A stretch of 64,000 nucleotides of DNA from JASLMY01 sp965226475 (GTDB lineage Bacteria; Pseudomonadota; Alphaproteobacteria; GCA-2731375): NCBI GenBank assembly GCA_965226475.1, contig CBDDDJ010000004.1, positions 806,001 through 870,000 on the forward strand, written 5' to 3'. This document shows positions 9,105 to 16,936 of this stretch, piece after piece. The position numbers and the translations under genes were made by a program. Position 1 is the stretch's first letter. Every line of letters starts with the position of its first letter. Under the pieces are notes generated by a model. That model was not told where the DNA came from and did no database searches. It saw nothing but the letters and a program-made list of their open reading frames with translations.

Positions 9105-10075
9105 TTACATCCACTTCCGCTCCTTGTAATAGCGCAGCGCGCCGTCGTGCAGCGGGGCCGAGAGCGCGTCGGTGATCATCTCGCTTTCCTTCAGGTGCTT
9201 GAAGGCGGGATGCAGCTTGCGGAAGCTGTCGAAGTTTTCGAACACGGCCCTGACGACCTGATAGACCGTCTCCGCCGGCGTCCGGGTCGAGGAGACGAAA
9301 GTGGCGCCGACGCCGAAGGTCTTGATGTCCTTCGGGTTGCCCGAATACATGCCGCCCGGGATCGTCGCATAGCGGTAGAAGGAGTTGTCCTTCACCAGCT
9401 TGTCGATCGCCGCGTTCGAGGTCACCACCACCACCGCGTCGCAGGTCGTGGTGGCTTCCTTCGAGAGGCCGTTCGGATGGCCAACCAGCCAAAAGAGCGC
9501 GTCGATCTTGTTGTCGCAGAGCGCGCCCGGCGTTTCCGCCGACTTCATCTGCGCGGCGAGGCCGAGGTCCGCGTTGGTCTTGCCCATGGCGCCCCACATG
9601 ACGTTCCAGGTGGCTTCCGTGCCGGAGCCGGGGTTACCGATGTTGATGCGTTTGCCGGCCAGGTGGTCGACGTGGATGATGCCGGAATCCTTGCGGGCGA
9701 TGATGGTCACCGGTTCGGCATGGACCGAGAAGACCGCGCGCAGTTCCTTGAAGGCGCCCGCCTTCTTGAACTTCGAGGTGCCGTTGTAGGCGTGGTACTG
9801 CCAGTCCGACTGGGCCACGCCCATGTCCAGCTCGCCGGCGCGGATGGTGTTGATGTTGTAGACCGAGCCGCCGGTCGACTCGACCGAGCAGCGCACGCCG
9901 TGTTTCTTGCGGCCCTTGTTGACCAGCCGGCAGATGGCGCCGCCGGTCAGGTAGTAGACGCCGGTGACACCGCCGGTCCCGATGGTGATGAACTGCTCCG
10001 CCGCCTGGGCGCCGCTGGCGGCGCCCAGGCGGCAATTCCGGCCACCGCGAGAGATGTGAGAGTGAGCTTTTTCAT
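9105..10075 (-). pseudogene. Second TAXI-family TRAP receptor, frameshifted in the signal peptide
   Basis: From about 10,005 down to 9105 the minus strand encodes a TAXI receptor (ELDMGVAQSDWQYHAYNG, VDHLAGKRINIGNPGSGTEA, ending YYKERKWM). The expected start is the ATG at 10,075, which begins a good signal peptide (MKKLTLTSLAVAGIAAWA), but that frame runs out of register inside a 34-base perfect palindrome at 10,000-10,033 and does not join the mature frame. No ATG or GTG exists in the mature frame upstream of the palindrome. In addition the IS copy at 10,077 begins one base upstream of the ATG and removes the native ribosome-binding site. Either the gene is dead or the palindrome hides a small sequencing deletion. 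A shorter start at 9896 would lack the signal peptide. Confidence 0.8.
10000..10033. repeat. Perfect 16-bp-stem palindrome inside the TAXI signal-peptide region
   Basis: GCCGCCTGGGCGCCGC and its reverse complement are separated by only two bases. The arms lie where the signal peptide should end, and the reading frame changes across them. Such extreme GC hairpins provoke polymerase slippage and sequencing compression. Confidence 0.85.
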
Positions 10076-10076
10076 T

Positions 10077-11101
10077 GGTTCAATTCGTGAAACGTATGCA
10101 TTTGTGATAGAATGCCCGGAACGTCAGGAGGTTGGGTCATGGACGGCAAGGGTTTCCAGGTGTGGCTTTCGGGGGCGCGCGGGCTGACGCGCGTGCAGCG
10201 GCACGAGGCGCTCGCGGTGCTGTTGGGCCGGAGCGAAGGCGAGGCATCGAAGGCCGCGATCGAGCTTGGTGTGGACGAGGCCCGGCGCTGTCCGCACTGC
10301 GCGAGCGAAGGGGCGGTTTCGCGCGGTATGGCGCGGGGTCTGCGGCGCTACCAGTGCAAGGGCTGCGGCAGGACCTTCAACGCGCTGACCGGTACGCCGC
10401 TGTCGGGCCTGCACCACAAGGAACGCTGGCTGTCGTTCGGGGCGTCGCTGGCGGAGGGGGAGACGGTGAAGGCCTCGGCGGCGCGCTGCGACGTGGCGGT
10501 GAGCACGGCGTTCCGCTGGCGTCACCGGTTTCTGGCGGCGGCGCGGAGCGATTCGGAGGTGCTCAAGGGGATCGTGGAAGCGGACGAGACCTACGTCCTG
10601 GAGAGCCGGAAGGGCGCGCGCGGGCTGGGACGCAAGGCACGGCGGCGGGGCGGCAAGGCGAAGAAGCGCGGCCTCTCGCGCGAGCAGGTGCCGGTTCTCA
10701 TGGCGGCGGACCGGAGCGGGACGACGGTGAGCGCGGTGCTGCCCAGGGTCGACGCGGCGGCGCTCACGGCTGCTCTCGACCCGGTGGTCGCGAAGGACGC
10801 CCTGCTGGTCTCCGACGGTGGCGCGAGCTATCCACCTTGCGCCGCCGCGCTCGGGGTGAGCCACGAAGCACTCAACCGCTCGATGGGGGAACGGGTTCGG
10901 GGCGATCTGCATGTGCAGACGGTGAACAGCCGCCACAGCCGGTTGAAGGACTTCCTGCGTCCCCGCCGCGGCATCGCCACCCGCTATCTGGACAACTACC
11001 TGAGCTGGTTCCACCTCGTCGGCCTCGCCCCCGGCGCCAATGACCGAGCCTGCCTCGCCGCCGCCGTAACAAGGTGACGCATACATTTCACGAATTGAGC
11101 C
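10077..11101 (+). mobile_element. IS1595-family-like insertion sequence, copy 1 (1,025 bp)
   Basis: The element has ends GGTTCAATTCGTGAAACG and, inverted at the right, GGCTCAATTCGTGAAATG. It matches two further copies at 39,626-40,650 (same length, opposite strand) and 61,633-62,596 (deleted). Those two are flanked by perfect 8-bp duplications, as expected for IS1595. Here the 8 bases outside are TTTTCATT and TTCGAATT, which do not match. This copy therefore probably sits at a recombination junction and not at an original insertion site. It separates the TAXI gene start from whatever preceded it. Confidence 0.92.
10139..11077 (+). CDS. IS1595-family-like transposase (zinc ribbon plus DDE-type core), copy 1
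   Basis: A 312-residue transposase. Residues 51-76 form a zinc ribbon (CPHC and CKGC), preceded by an N-terminal helix-rich region and followed by a helix-turn-helix-like block around VSTAFRWRHRFL. The catalytic core shows Asp149 in EADETY and Asp226 in VSDGG; the third position falls in VNSRHSRLK, where His/Asn replace the usual Glu, as in DDH/DDN variants. I use the ATG at 10,139, seven bases after AGGAGG. It differs from copy 2 by very few residues (Phe versus Leu near residue 272), showing recent spread. Confidence 0.9.
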   Translation: MDGKGFQVWLSGARGLTRVQRHEALAVLLGRSEGEASKAAIELGVDEARRCPHCASEGAVSRGMARGLRRYQCKGCGRTFNALTGTPLSGLHHKERWLSFGASLAEGETVKASAARCDVAVSTAFRWRHRFLAAARSDSEVLKGIVEADETYVLESRKGARGLGRKARRRGGKAKKRGLSREQVPVLMAADRSGTTVSAVLPRVDAAALTAALDPVVAKDALLVSDGGASYPPCAAALGVSHEALNRSMGERVRGDLHVQTVNSRHSRLKDFLRPRRGIATRYLDNYLSWFHLVGLAPGANDRACLAAAVTR

Positions 11102-11329
11102 TTCGAATTTGGCCTCGTTCTCCTTGCTGATGATCGACTTGTTCTTCTCGCCATGTCGATCGGCTTCGGTCCGAGCGGCTCGAAAATCCGTTCCGGTCGC
11201 CCCCAATCCGACGTCGCGCCACCGTCACCTCGCTGGCCGCGTCCCTTCCCGTTCCCGCCGTGTTCGTGGCGGCGCGACAACTCGTCAGAGTAGAGGCGGT
11301 GACCGGTAGGCGCAACGAGAAGTATGTTT
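11102..11329. other. Gene-free stretch to the right of IS copy 1
   Basis: On the minus strand there is a short open frame reading EKNKSIISKENEAKFEG directly into the IS, and in another frame an Arg/Gly-rich stretch ending FEPLGPKPIDMARR. Both look like debris of a coding sequence cut by the IS, but I recognise no family. This stretch also contains the 3' flank of the aminotransferase gene. Confidence 0.3.
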
Positions 11330-12661
11330 CTAGACTGTTTCAGTCAGTGCCGCGTCGACGGCTTCGCCCAAGATGTCGACGATCTCCTCGATCTGGGCGG
11401 GCGTGACGATGAAGGGCGGTGCCAGCAGCACGTGGTCGCCCCTCTCGCCGTCGATGGTGCCGCCCATGGGGTAGCACATCAGGCCACGCGCCATGCCGGC
11501 CTTCTTGACCCGCGCGTTCATCTTGAGCGCGGCGTCGAAGGGCGCCTTGGTTGTCCGGTCCGCCACCAGCTCGATCGCGCGGAAGAGGCCGCGCCCCCGG
11601 ATGTCGCCGACGTTGGGATGATTGCCGAAGCGCTCCACCAGGCCCCCGTCCAGCGCCTCGCCCATCGCCACCACGTTCGCCAGCAGGTTTGCCGATTCGA
11701 TCTTGCGCTGGACCGCCAGGCTGCCGGCGGCGGCCAGCGTATGCCCCATGTAGGTGTGGCCGTGCTGGAAGAAGCCGCTGCCGCCCTGGATCGCGTCGTG
11801 GATCCGGCCGGAACAGAGCATGGCGCCGATCGGCTGGTAGCCGGCGCCCAGCCCCTTGGCGACGCAGACGATGTCGGGACGGACCCCCTCCTGCTCGATG
11901 GCGAAGAGGCTTCCCGTCCGTCCCATGCCGCACATCACCTCGTCCAGGATCAGCAGCACGCCGTAGCGGTCGCAGATTTCCCAGATGCGTTTGAAATAGC
12001 CGGCCACCGGCGCCACCGCGCCCGCCGTGGCGCCGACCACGGGCTCGGCGATGAAGGCGATGACGCTGTCCTCGCCCAATTCCTGGATCTTGGCTTCCAG
12101 CTCGTCGGCGACGCGGAGACCGTATTCTTCCTCGCTCTCGCCATCCTCCTTGAAGCGGTAGGGGAAGCAGGGCGAGATATGGTGCGCCGGCATCAGCAGC
12201 GGCTCGAACGGGGCGCGCCGCCAGCGGTTGCCGCCGGCCGACAGCGCGGCGAGCGTGTTGCCGTGATAGCTCTGCCAGCGGGCGATCACGTGGCGGCGCT
12301 GGGGCCGGCCCTCCTCCAGGTGGAACTGGCGGGCGAGCTTCAACGCCGCCTCCATCGCTTCCGAACCGCCGGAGAGGAAATAGACCTTCTCGATGCCCTC
12401 GGGCGCCCGGTCGATCAGGAATTGCGCAAGCTCCTCCGCCGGCTCGCTGGTGAAAAAGCCGGTGTGTGCATAGGCGAGTTTGTCGAGCTGTTCGTGGATG
12501 GCGCGCCGCACGTCGGCGTCGTCATGGCCGAGGCAGGAGACCGCCGCCCCGCCCGAGGCGTCGAGATAGCGCTTGCCGTCCGCATCGGTGACGTAGCAGC
12601 CGCTGCCCGAGACGGCGGCGGGCGGCACGACGGTGGCGTTGCGATGAAATACGGCGGACAT
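11330..12661 (-). CDS. Class III (PLP-dependent) aminotransferase
   Basis: A 443-residue fold-type-I aminotransferase of the omega-amino acid/GABA group. Visible landmarks are the PLP-phosphate loop FLSGGSEAMEAALK, the aromatic ring-stacking YHGNTLAAL, the Asp in LILDEVMCGMGRTG that protonates the pyridine nitrogen, and the Schiff-base Lys in CVAKGLGAGYQPIGA. A later GHTYMGHTLAAAG block contributes the Thr that binds PLP of the second subunit. It transfers an amino group from a terminal amine or a beta/omega amino acid to pyruvate or a similar oxo acid. The gene is divergent from the hydratase-ligase pair at 12,774, 112 bases apart, which suggests joint regulation. The substrate is not determinable. 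Confidence 0.92.
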   Translation of the reverse strand: MSAVFHRNATVVPPAAVSGSGCYVTDADGKRYLDASGGAAVSCLGHDDADVRRAIHEQLDKLAYAHTGFFTSEPAEELAQFLIDRAPEGIEKVYFLSGGSEAMEAALKLARQFHLEEGRPQRRHVIARWQSYHGNTLAALSAGGNRWRRAPFEPLLMPAHHISPCFPYRFKEDGESEEEYGLRVADELEAKIQELGEDSVIAFIAEPVVGATAGAVAPVAGYFKRIWEICDRYGVLLILDEVMCGMGRTGSLFAIEQEGVRPDIVCVAKGLGAGYQPIGAMLCSGRIHDAIQGGSGFFQHGHTYMGHTLAAAGSLAVQRKIESANLLANVVAMGEALDGGLVERFGNHPNVGDIRGRGLFRAIELVADRTTKAPFDAALKMNARVKKAGMARGLMCYPMGGTIDGERGDHVLLAPPFIVTPAQIEEIVDILGEAVDAALTETV

Positions 12662-12773
12662 GGGCGGTGCTCCTCGGTTGCCGGCCCCAGCTTAGGCTCG
12701 GCGGATCGTCGAGGGAACGGCCGACGTGTTAGAAATCTCCGCTACCGACATTGCCCGAGAGGAGCGCCCGCCC

Positions 12774-13550
12774 ATGACCCCCGAACTGGTCGGAATGGAC
12801 ATCGCGGATGATTACGTCGCCGTCGTCCGCCTCGACAATCCCCCCGTCAACGCCCACAGCCAGCAATTGCTCACCGAGGTCGCCTGGGTCTTCGATCACC
12901 TGAGCGACGGCGACGACGTGCGCGCCATCGTGCTGACCGGCAAGGGCAAATGCTTCTGCGCCGGCGCCGACATCAAGGAGCGGGTGGGATCGACCCGCGA
13001 GGCGGGCGACCATTGGCAAAACAGTCGCCGCGCGCGCGAGGCCTACCATTCGATCATGGAATGCCAGAAGCCGGTGATCGCCGCGATTAACGGCCCGGCC
13101 TTGGGCGCCGGCCTGGCGCTCGTCGCCTCCTGCGACATATTGCTCGCCGCCGAGACCGCCTGCATCGGCCTGCCGGAAATCAACGTCGGCTTGCTCGGCG
13201 GTGGGCGCCATTCCCAGCGCCTGTTCGGCCACTCGCGCCTGCGCCGGATGATGCTGACGGGGCTCCGCGTCTTCGGCCCCGAGCTCTACCGCCTGGGCGT
13301 CGTCGAGGAGAGCACGCCACCCGAGGCGCTGATGGATCGCGCCCTCGAGCTGGCCCGCGAAATCGCCGCCAAGAGCCCGCTCGCCACCAAGCTCGCCAAG
13401 CACGCGCTGAACCAGATCGAGGAAATGACCCTCCGCGACGGCTACCGCTTCGAGCAGTCGATGACCGGCGAGTTGTCGAAGACCGAGGACTCCAAGGAAG
13501 CCATGCGGGCCTTCGTCGAGAAACGGCCGCCGGTCTTCGAGGGGCGGTGA
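12774..13550 (+). CDS. Enoyl-CoA hydratase/isomerase family protein
   Basis: A 258-residue crotonase-fold protein. CFCAGADIKE and INGPALGAGLALVASCDI form the oxyanion-hole strands, and a catalytic acidic residue lies in GLPEINVGLLGG. The reaction is hydration of an enoyl-CoA double bond or a related CoA-thioester step in the cytoplasm. The ATG at 12,774 is preceded by GAGAGGAG; the frame is open to 12,726 but has no better ribosome-binding site. The AMP-dependent ligase starts 66 bases after its stop on the same strand, so the two likely activate and process one carboxylic acid. Confidence 0.9.
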   Translation: MTPELVGMDIADDYVAVVRLDNPPVNAHSQQLLTEVAWVFDHLSDGDDVRAIVLTGKGKCFCAGADIKERVGSTREAGDHWQNSRRAREAYHSIMECQKPVIAAINGPALGAGLALVASCDILLAAETACIGLPEINVGLLGGGRHSQRLFGHSRLRRMMLTGLRVFGPELYRLGVVEESTPPEALMDRALELAREIAAKSPLATKLAKHALNQIEEMTLRDGYRFEQSMTGELSKTEDSKEAMRAFVEKRPPVFEGR

Positions 13551-13616
13551 GCCTCGACGCCCACCGCGAATCGTCCGATCATGGCCACCGCGCGACATCG
13601 CGCGGGGAGGATCGCC

Positions 13617-15296
13617 ATGACCACCGAGCCCTGGCTCGACAATTACGCGCCCGGCGTCGACTGGCATGCGGCGCTAGAGCCGACGACGATGCCGGCAATG
13701 CTGGCGGAGGCCTGCGAGCGTTATGGCGACCGGCCGGCGATGGATTTCCTCGGCCGGCGCTGGTGCTACGGCGACCTTGCCTCGATGGTGGAGCGGGCGA
13801 CGCGCGGTTTCCAGGAGATTGGTATCGGGCCCGGCAAGACCGTCGGCCTGTTCCTGCCCAACTGCCCACAGTTCATCATCGCCTACCATGCGGCCCTCGC
13901 CGCCGGGGCGCGGGTGGTGAACTACAGCCCGCTCTATGCCGAGGCGGAACTGCGCCATCAGATCGAGGACAGCGAGACCGACGTCATGGTGACGCTGGAC
14001 CTGGGCGCTCTCTATCCCAAGATGGCGGGCCTGCTGCAATCGACGCGGCTCGAGCGGCTCGTCGTCGGCTCGCTCGCCGACGTGCTGCCGTTCCCGAAGA
14101 ACAAGCTCTTCCCGCTGGTCAAGTGCAAGGAGATCGCCGCCGTCGCCTGGGACGCGGGCGCCATGCGCTTCACCGAGCTGATGCGGAACGAGGGCCGCCC
14201 GGCGCCCGTCGAGATCTCGCCGCAAGACGTCGCCGTGCTGCAATACACCGGCGGTACCACCGGCGTTTCCAAGGGGGCGATGCTGAGCCACGCCAACCTC
14301 ACCGTGAACGTGCGGCAGACGGCGCTGTGGCTTCCCGACCGGCGCTTGGGCGAAGAGCGGATGATGGGCGTGCTGCCCTTTTTCCACGTCTTCGCCATGA
14401 CGGTGGTGATGAACCTCTCGCTCCACATCGGCGCCGAGATCGTCATGCACCCCCGCTTCGTGCTGGAGGACGTCATGCGCGACATCCCGAGGAAGAAGCC
14501 GACCCTGATGCCCGGCGTGCCGACCATGTTCCGCGCCATCGCCGATCATAAGGACGCGGCCCGCCTCGACCTTTCCTCGATCCGCGCCTGCATGTCGGGG
14601 GGCGCGCCCTTGCCGGTGGAGACGAAACGGCGCTTCGAGGCGCTGACCGGCGCGGTTGTTTTCGAAGGCTATGGCCTGACCGAGGCGGCGCCCTGCTGCA
14701 GCTGTAATCCGGTTCAGGGAGCGAACCGGCCCGGCTCCATCGGCCAGCCGATGCCGGGGACGCGGATCACCGTGACCGACCCCGAGGACCCGGACCGCGA
14801 GATGCCCCGGGGCGAGGCGGGCGAGATCCGCGTCGAGGGCCCGCAGGTCATGCTCGGTTACTGGAAACGGCCGGAGGCGACGGCGGAAGCGCTCGGCGGC
14901 GGGCGCCTGCGCACCGGCGACGTCGGATACATCGACGATGACGGCTACATCCACATCATCGACCGGATCAAGGACCTGATCCTGGTCGGCGGCTTCAACG
15001 TCTACCCCCGCCACGTGGAAGACGCGATCCACGGCCACGAAGACGTCGCCGAGGTGACGGTGATCGGCATCCCCGACGACTATGCCGGCGAACGGGTCAA
15101 GGCCTTCGTGAAGCCGCGCGCGGGCGCCGGCCTGGACGAAGCGACGCTCCTCGCCTTCCTGCAAGACAAACTCGGCCGCCACGAACTGCCCAAGGAGATC
15201 GAGTTCCGCGACGATTTGCCGAAGACGATGATCGGGAAATTGTCGAAGAAGGAACTCGTGGCGGAGGAGATGGCGAAACGGGGCGGCGTGGCATAG
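13617..15296 (+). CDS. AMP-dependent acyl-CoA synthetase (long/medium-chain fatty acid CoA ligase type)
   Basis: A 559-residue ANL-superfamily ligase. The ATP loop is LQYTGGTTGVSKGAMLSH, followed by FEGYGLTEAAP, the TGDVGYIDDDGYIHIIDRIK hinge and the catalytic C-terminal lysine motif LPKTMIGKLSKKELV. It adenylates a carboxylic acid and transfers the acyl group to CoA. The length and the residues around LPFFHVFAM resemble FadD-type enzymes. The start at 13,617 has GGGGAGG at proper distance. A diverged duplicate of its last 25 or so codons lies about 500 bases downstream (15,751-15,842), so the gene has been partly duplicated in the past. Confidence 0.93.
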   Translation: MTTEPWLDNYAPGVDWHAALEPTTMPAMLAEACERYGDRPAMDFLGRRWCYGDLASMVERATRGFQEIGIGPGKTVGLFLPNCPQFIIAYHAALAAGARVVNYSPLYAEAELRHQIEDSETDVMVTLDLGALYPKMAGLLQSTRLERLVVGSLADVLPFPKNKLFPLVKCKEIAAVAWDAGAMRFTELMRNEGRPAPVEISPQDVAVLQYTGGTTGVSKGAMLSHANLTVNVRQTALWLPDRRLGEERMMGVLPFFHVFAMTVVMNLSLHIGAEIVMHPRFVLEDVMRDIPRKKPTLMPGVPTMFRAIADHKDAARLDLSSIRACMSGGAPLPVETKRRFEALTGAVVFEGYGLTEAAPCCSCNPVQGANRPGSIGQPMPGTRITVTDPEDPDREMPRGEAGEIRVEGPQVMLGYWKRPEATAEALGGGRLRTGDVGYIDDDGYIHIIDRIKDLILVGGFNVYPRHVEDAIHGHEDVAEVTVIGIPDDYAGERVKAFVKPRAGAGLDEATLLAFLQDKLGRHELPKEIEFRDDLPKTMIGKLSKKELVAEEMAKRGGVA

Positions 15297-15419
15297 CGTG
15301 CCGCCGGGGCCTCGAATTCCCGAGAGGTCGAGACGGCCCGAGGTCGACCGTGATAGGCTGGCGTCGGGTGGTTCGTCATGCGGCGGGCGGACCAATCAGA
15401 CCAGAAGGGGCGGCACGGA

Positions 15420-15728
15420 ATGACTCCAAATCGTCGGTGGTTTTCGGTTTCGTTGAGCGGCCTTTCCATCGGTTGGCTGAGTATGGTTTCCGCGTTCCTG
15501 CCGCTTTTTGGCATTTATGGCGGATTGACGATTTACAGCGCTGAGGTGAGCTTTTCCGAGGCGAGCATGGCCGGACAGTTTGTATATTCCATGACGGGAT
15601 TTTTTGCCGGGTTGGCCGGCACCGGCTTTTTGGCGCTCCTGTTCGAGATCCACGAGGACCTCGCCGCGATCCGCGGGTCTCGTGCCAACATGCCGACAGA
15701 CATTACTATTAGAGGCCAGAACTCGTAG
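15420..15728 (+). CDS. Small two-helix membrane protein, function unknown
   Basis: A 102-residue protein with a basic start (MTPNRRWFSVSLSG) and two hydrophobic segments, roughly residues 9-33 (WLSMVSAFLPLFGIYGGL) and 52-74 (FVYSMTGFFAGLAGTGFLAL), the second followed by the acidic FEIHEDLAAIRG. Not recognised as any family. Base composition is lower in GC than its neighbours. It lies between the intact acyl-CoA ligase and a remnant of a ligase C-terminus, which suggests it arrived with, or was caught in, a duplication. The first in-frame start at 15,378 would add 14 hydrophilic residues. Confidence 0.5.
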   Translation: MTPNRRWFSVSLSGLSIGWLSMVSAFLPLFGIYGGLTIYSAEVSFSEASMAGQFVYSMTGFFAGLAGTGFLALLFEIHEDLAAIRGSRANMPTDITIRGQNS

Positions 15729-15750
15729 ACGCGGGACCTGTACCCGCGAA

Positions 15751-15842
15751 CTCGGCCACGCCCCGCCGAAGACGATAACTGGAAAATCGTCGAAGAAAAC
15801 GCTGGTGGCGGACGAGGCGGCGAAGCACGGAGGAGTAGCCGC
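15751..15842 (+). pseudogene. Decayed remnant of an acyl-CoA ligase C-terminus
   Basis: Translated in one frame this reads PPKTITGKSSKKTLVADEAA then KHGGVA. The ligase at 13,617-15,296 ends LPKTMIGKLSKKELVAEEMA then KRGGVA, so most positions agree and the catalytic Lys region is recognisable. The bases match too, with many substitutions. The rest of the gene is missing. This is an old, diverged partial copy. Confidence 0.75.
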
Positions 15843-15933
15843 CGTTATCCCTCCTTCATCTCCTGATCCCGGACAAAGTGGTCGCCATGAGATGAAGGGG
15901 CGCCGTGGGCGCCGTCGCTCGAGGAGACCTCGC

Positions 15934-16878
15934 ATGACCACCGCGCATCGCCACACCATCCATTCGCGCCGGCACCACCACGGCTGGGACAATGCCTTCG
16001 CGCCCGTCGCGACCGTCGCGCCGGGAGACGAGATGTTTTTCGAGACCGTGGATGCCTCGGGCGGGCAGTTGTCGCCCGCCTCCACGGTGGCGGACGTGGC
16101 GGCGATGGATTTCGGCCTGGTCAATCCGGTGACGGGGCCGATCCGGGTCGAGGGTGCGATGCCGGGCGACGCGTTGCGGGTCACGATCCTCGAGTTCGCC
16201 CCCTCGGGCTGGGGCTGGACGGCGTTGATTCCGGGTTTCGGGCTGTTGGCGGACCAATTCGCCGAGCCGGCGCTGCACCTCTGGACGTACGACACCGCGA
16301 CGATGGCGCCGGCGGCCCATGGGCCGGGCGGGCGGGTGCCGTTGAAGCCGTTCTGCGGCACGGTCGGCGTGGCGCCGGGGGAGGCGGGGTTGCACTCGAT
16401 CGTGCCGCCGCGCCGGGTCGGCGGCAACATGGACGTGCGGGACCTTTCGGCCGGGACGGTCTTGTATCTGCCGATCGAGGTCGAGGGCGCGCTCTTCTCC
16501 GTCGGCGACACCCACGCGGCGCAAGGCGACGGCGAGGTCTGCGGCACGGCGATCGAGAGCCCGATGGGGGTGGCGCTTCGCTTCGAGGTGGAGAAGGGCG
16601 CGGCGCCCGCCTTTCCCCGCTTCGAGACGGCCGGCCCCGTCACCCGTCACCTGGACCAGGCGGGCTACCACGTAACCACCGGCATCGGGCCGGACCTCTT
16701 CCAGGCGGCGCGGGACGCGGTCGCCGGCATGATCGATCTGCTGGGCGCCGCCCACGGCCTTTCGGCGGCGGAGGCCTACATGCTATGCAGCACCGTCGCC
16801 GATCTGCGGATCTCGGAAATCGTCGATCAGCCGAACTGGGTGGTCGGCTTCTATTTCCCGAAGGTCGTGTTCGAGTAG
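15934..16878 (+). CDS. Acetamidase/formamidase family protein
   Basis: A 314-residue member of the acetamidase/formamidase (FmdA_AmdA) family. Key stretches are GQLSPASTVADVA, RVEGAMPGDALRVTIL, VPLKPFCGTVGVAPG, RRVGGNMDVRDLSAG and GDTHAAQGDGEVCGTAIE, which hold the conserved His, Asp and Glu of the metal-dependent amidase site. It would hydrolyse a short aliphatic amide to acid and ammonia. ATG at 15,934 is preceded by GAGGAGA; the frame upstream is open only because it runs through the ligase remnant. The MFS transporter gene follows 58 bases later on the same strand and may import the substrate. Confidence 0.9.
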   Translation: MTTAHRHTIHSRRHHHGWDNAFAPVATVAPGDEMFFETVDASGGQLSPASTVADVAAMDFGLVNPVTGPIRVEGAMPGDALRVTILEFAPSGWGWTALIPGFGLLADQFAEPALHLWTYDTATMAPAAHGPGGRVPLKPFCGTVGVAPGEAGLHSIVPPRRVGGNMDVRDLSAGTVLYLPIEVEGALFSVGDTHAAQGDGEVCGTAIESPMGVALRFEVEKGAAPAFPRFETAGPVTRHLDQAGYHVTTGIGPDLFQAARDAVAGMIDLLGAAHGLSAAEAYMLCSTVADLRISEIVDQPNWVVGFYFPKVVFE

Positions 16879-16936
16879 GTATGTAGTTCGGAGTCCTGGC
16901 TGGGATCAACATGAGCCCGACTGTCGGAGTAGCCCC

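Noticed and set aside
10000..10033. Programmed frameshift at the palindrome in the TAXI signal peptide
   Set aside because: No slippery heptamer lies before the structure, and a receptor needing frameshifting in its signal peptide would be unprecedented. Mutation or sequencing artefact is simpler.
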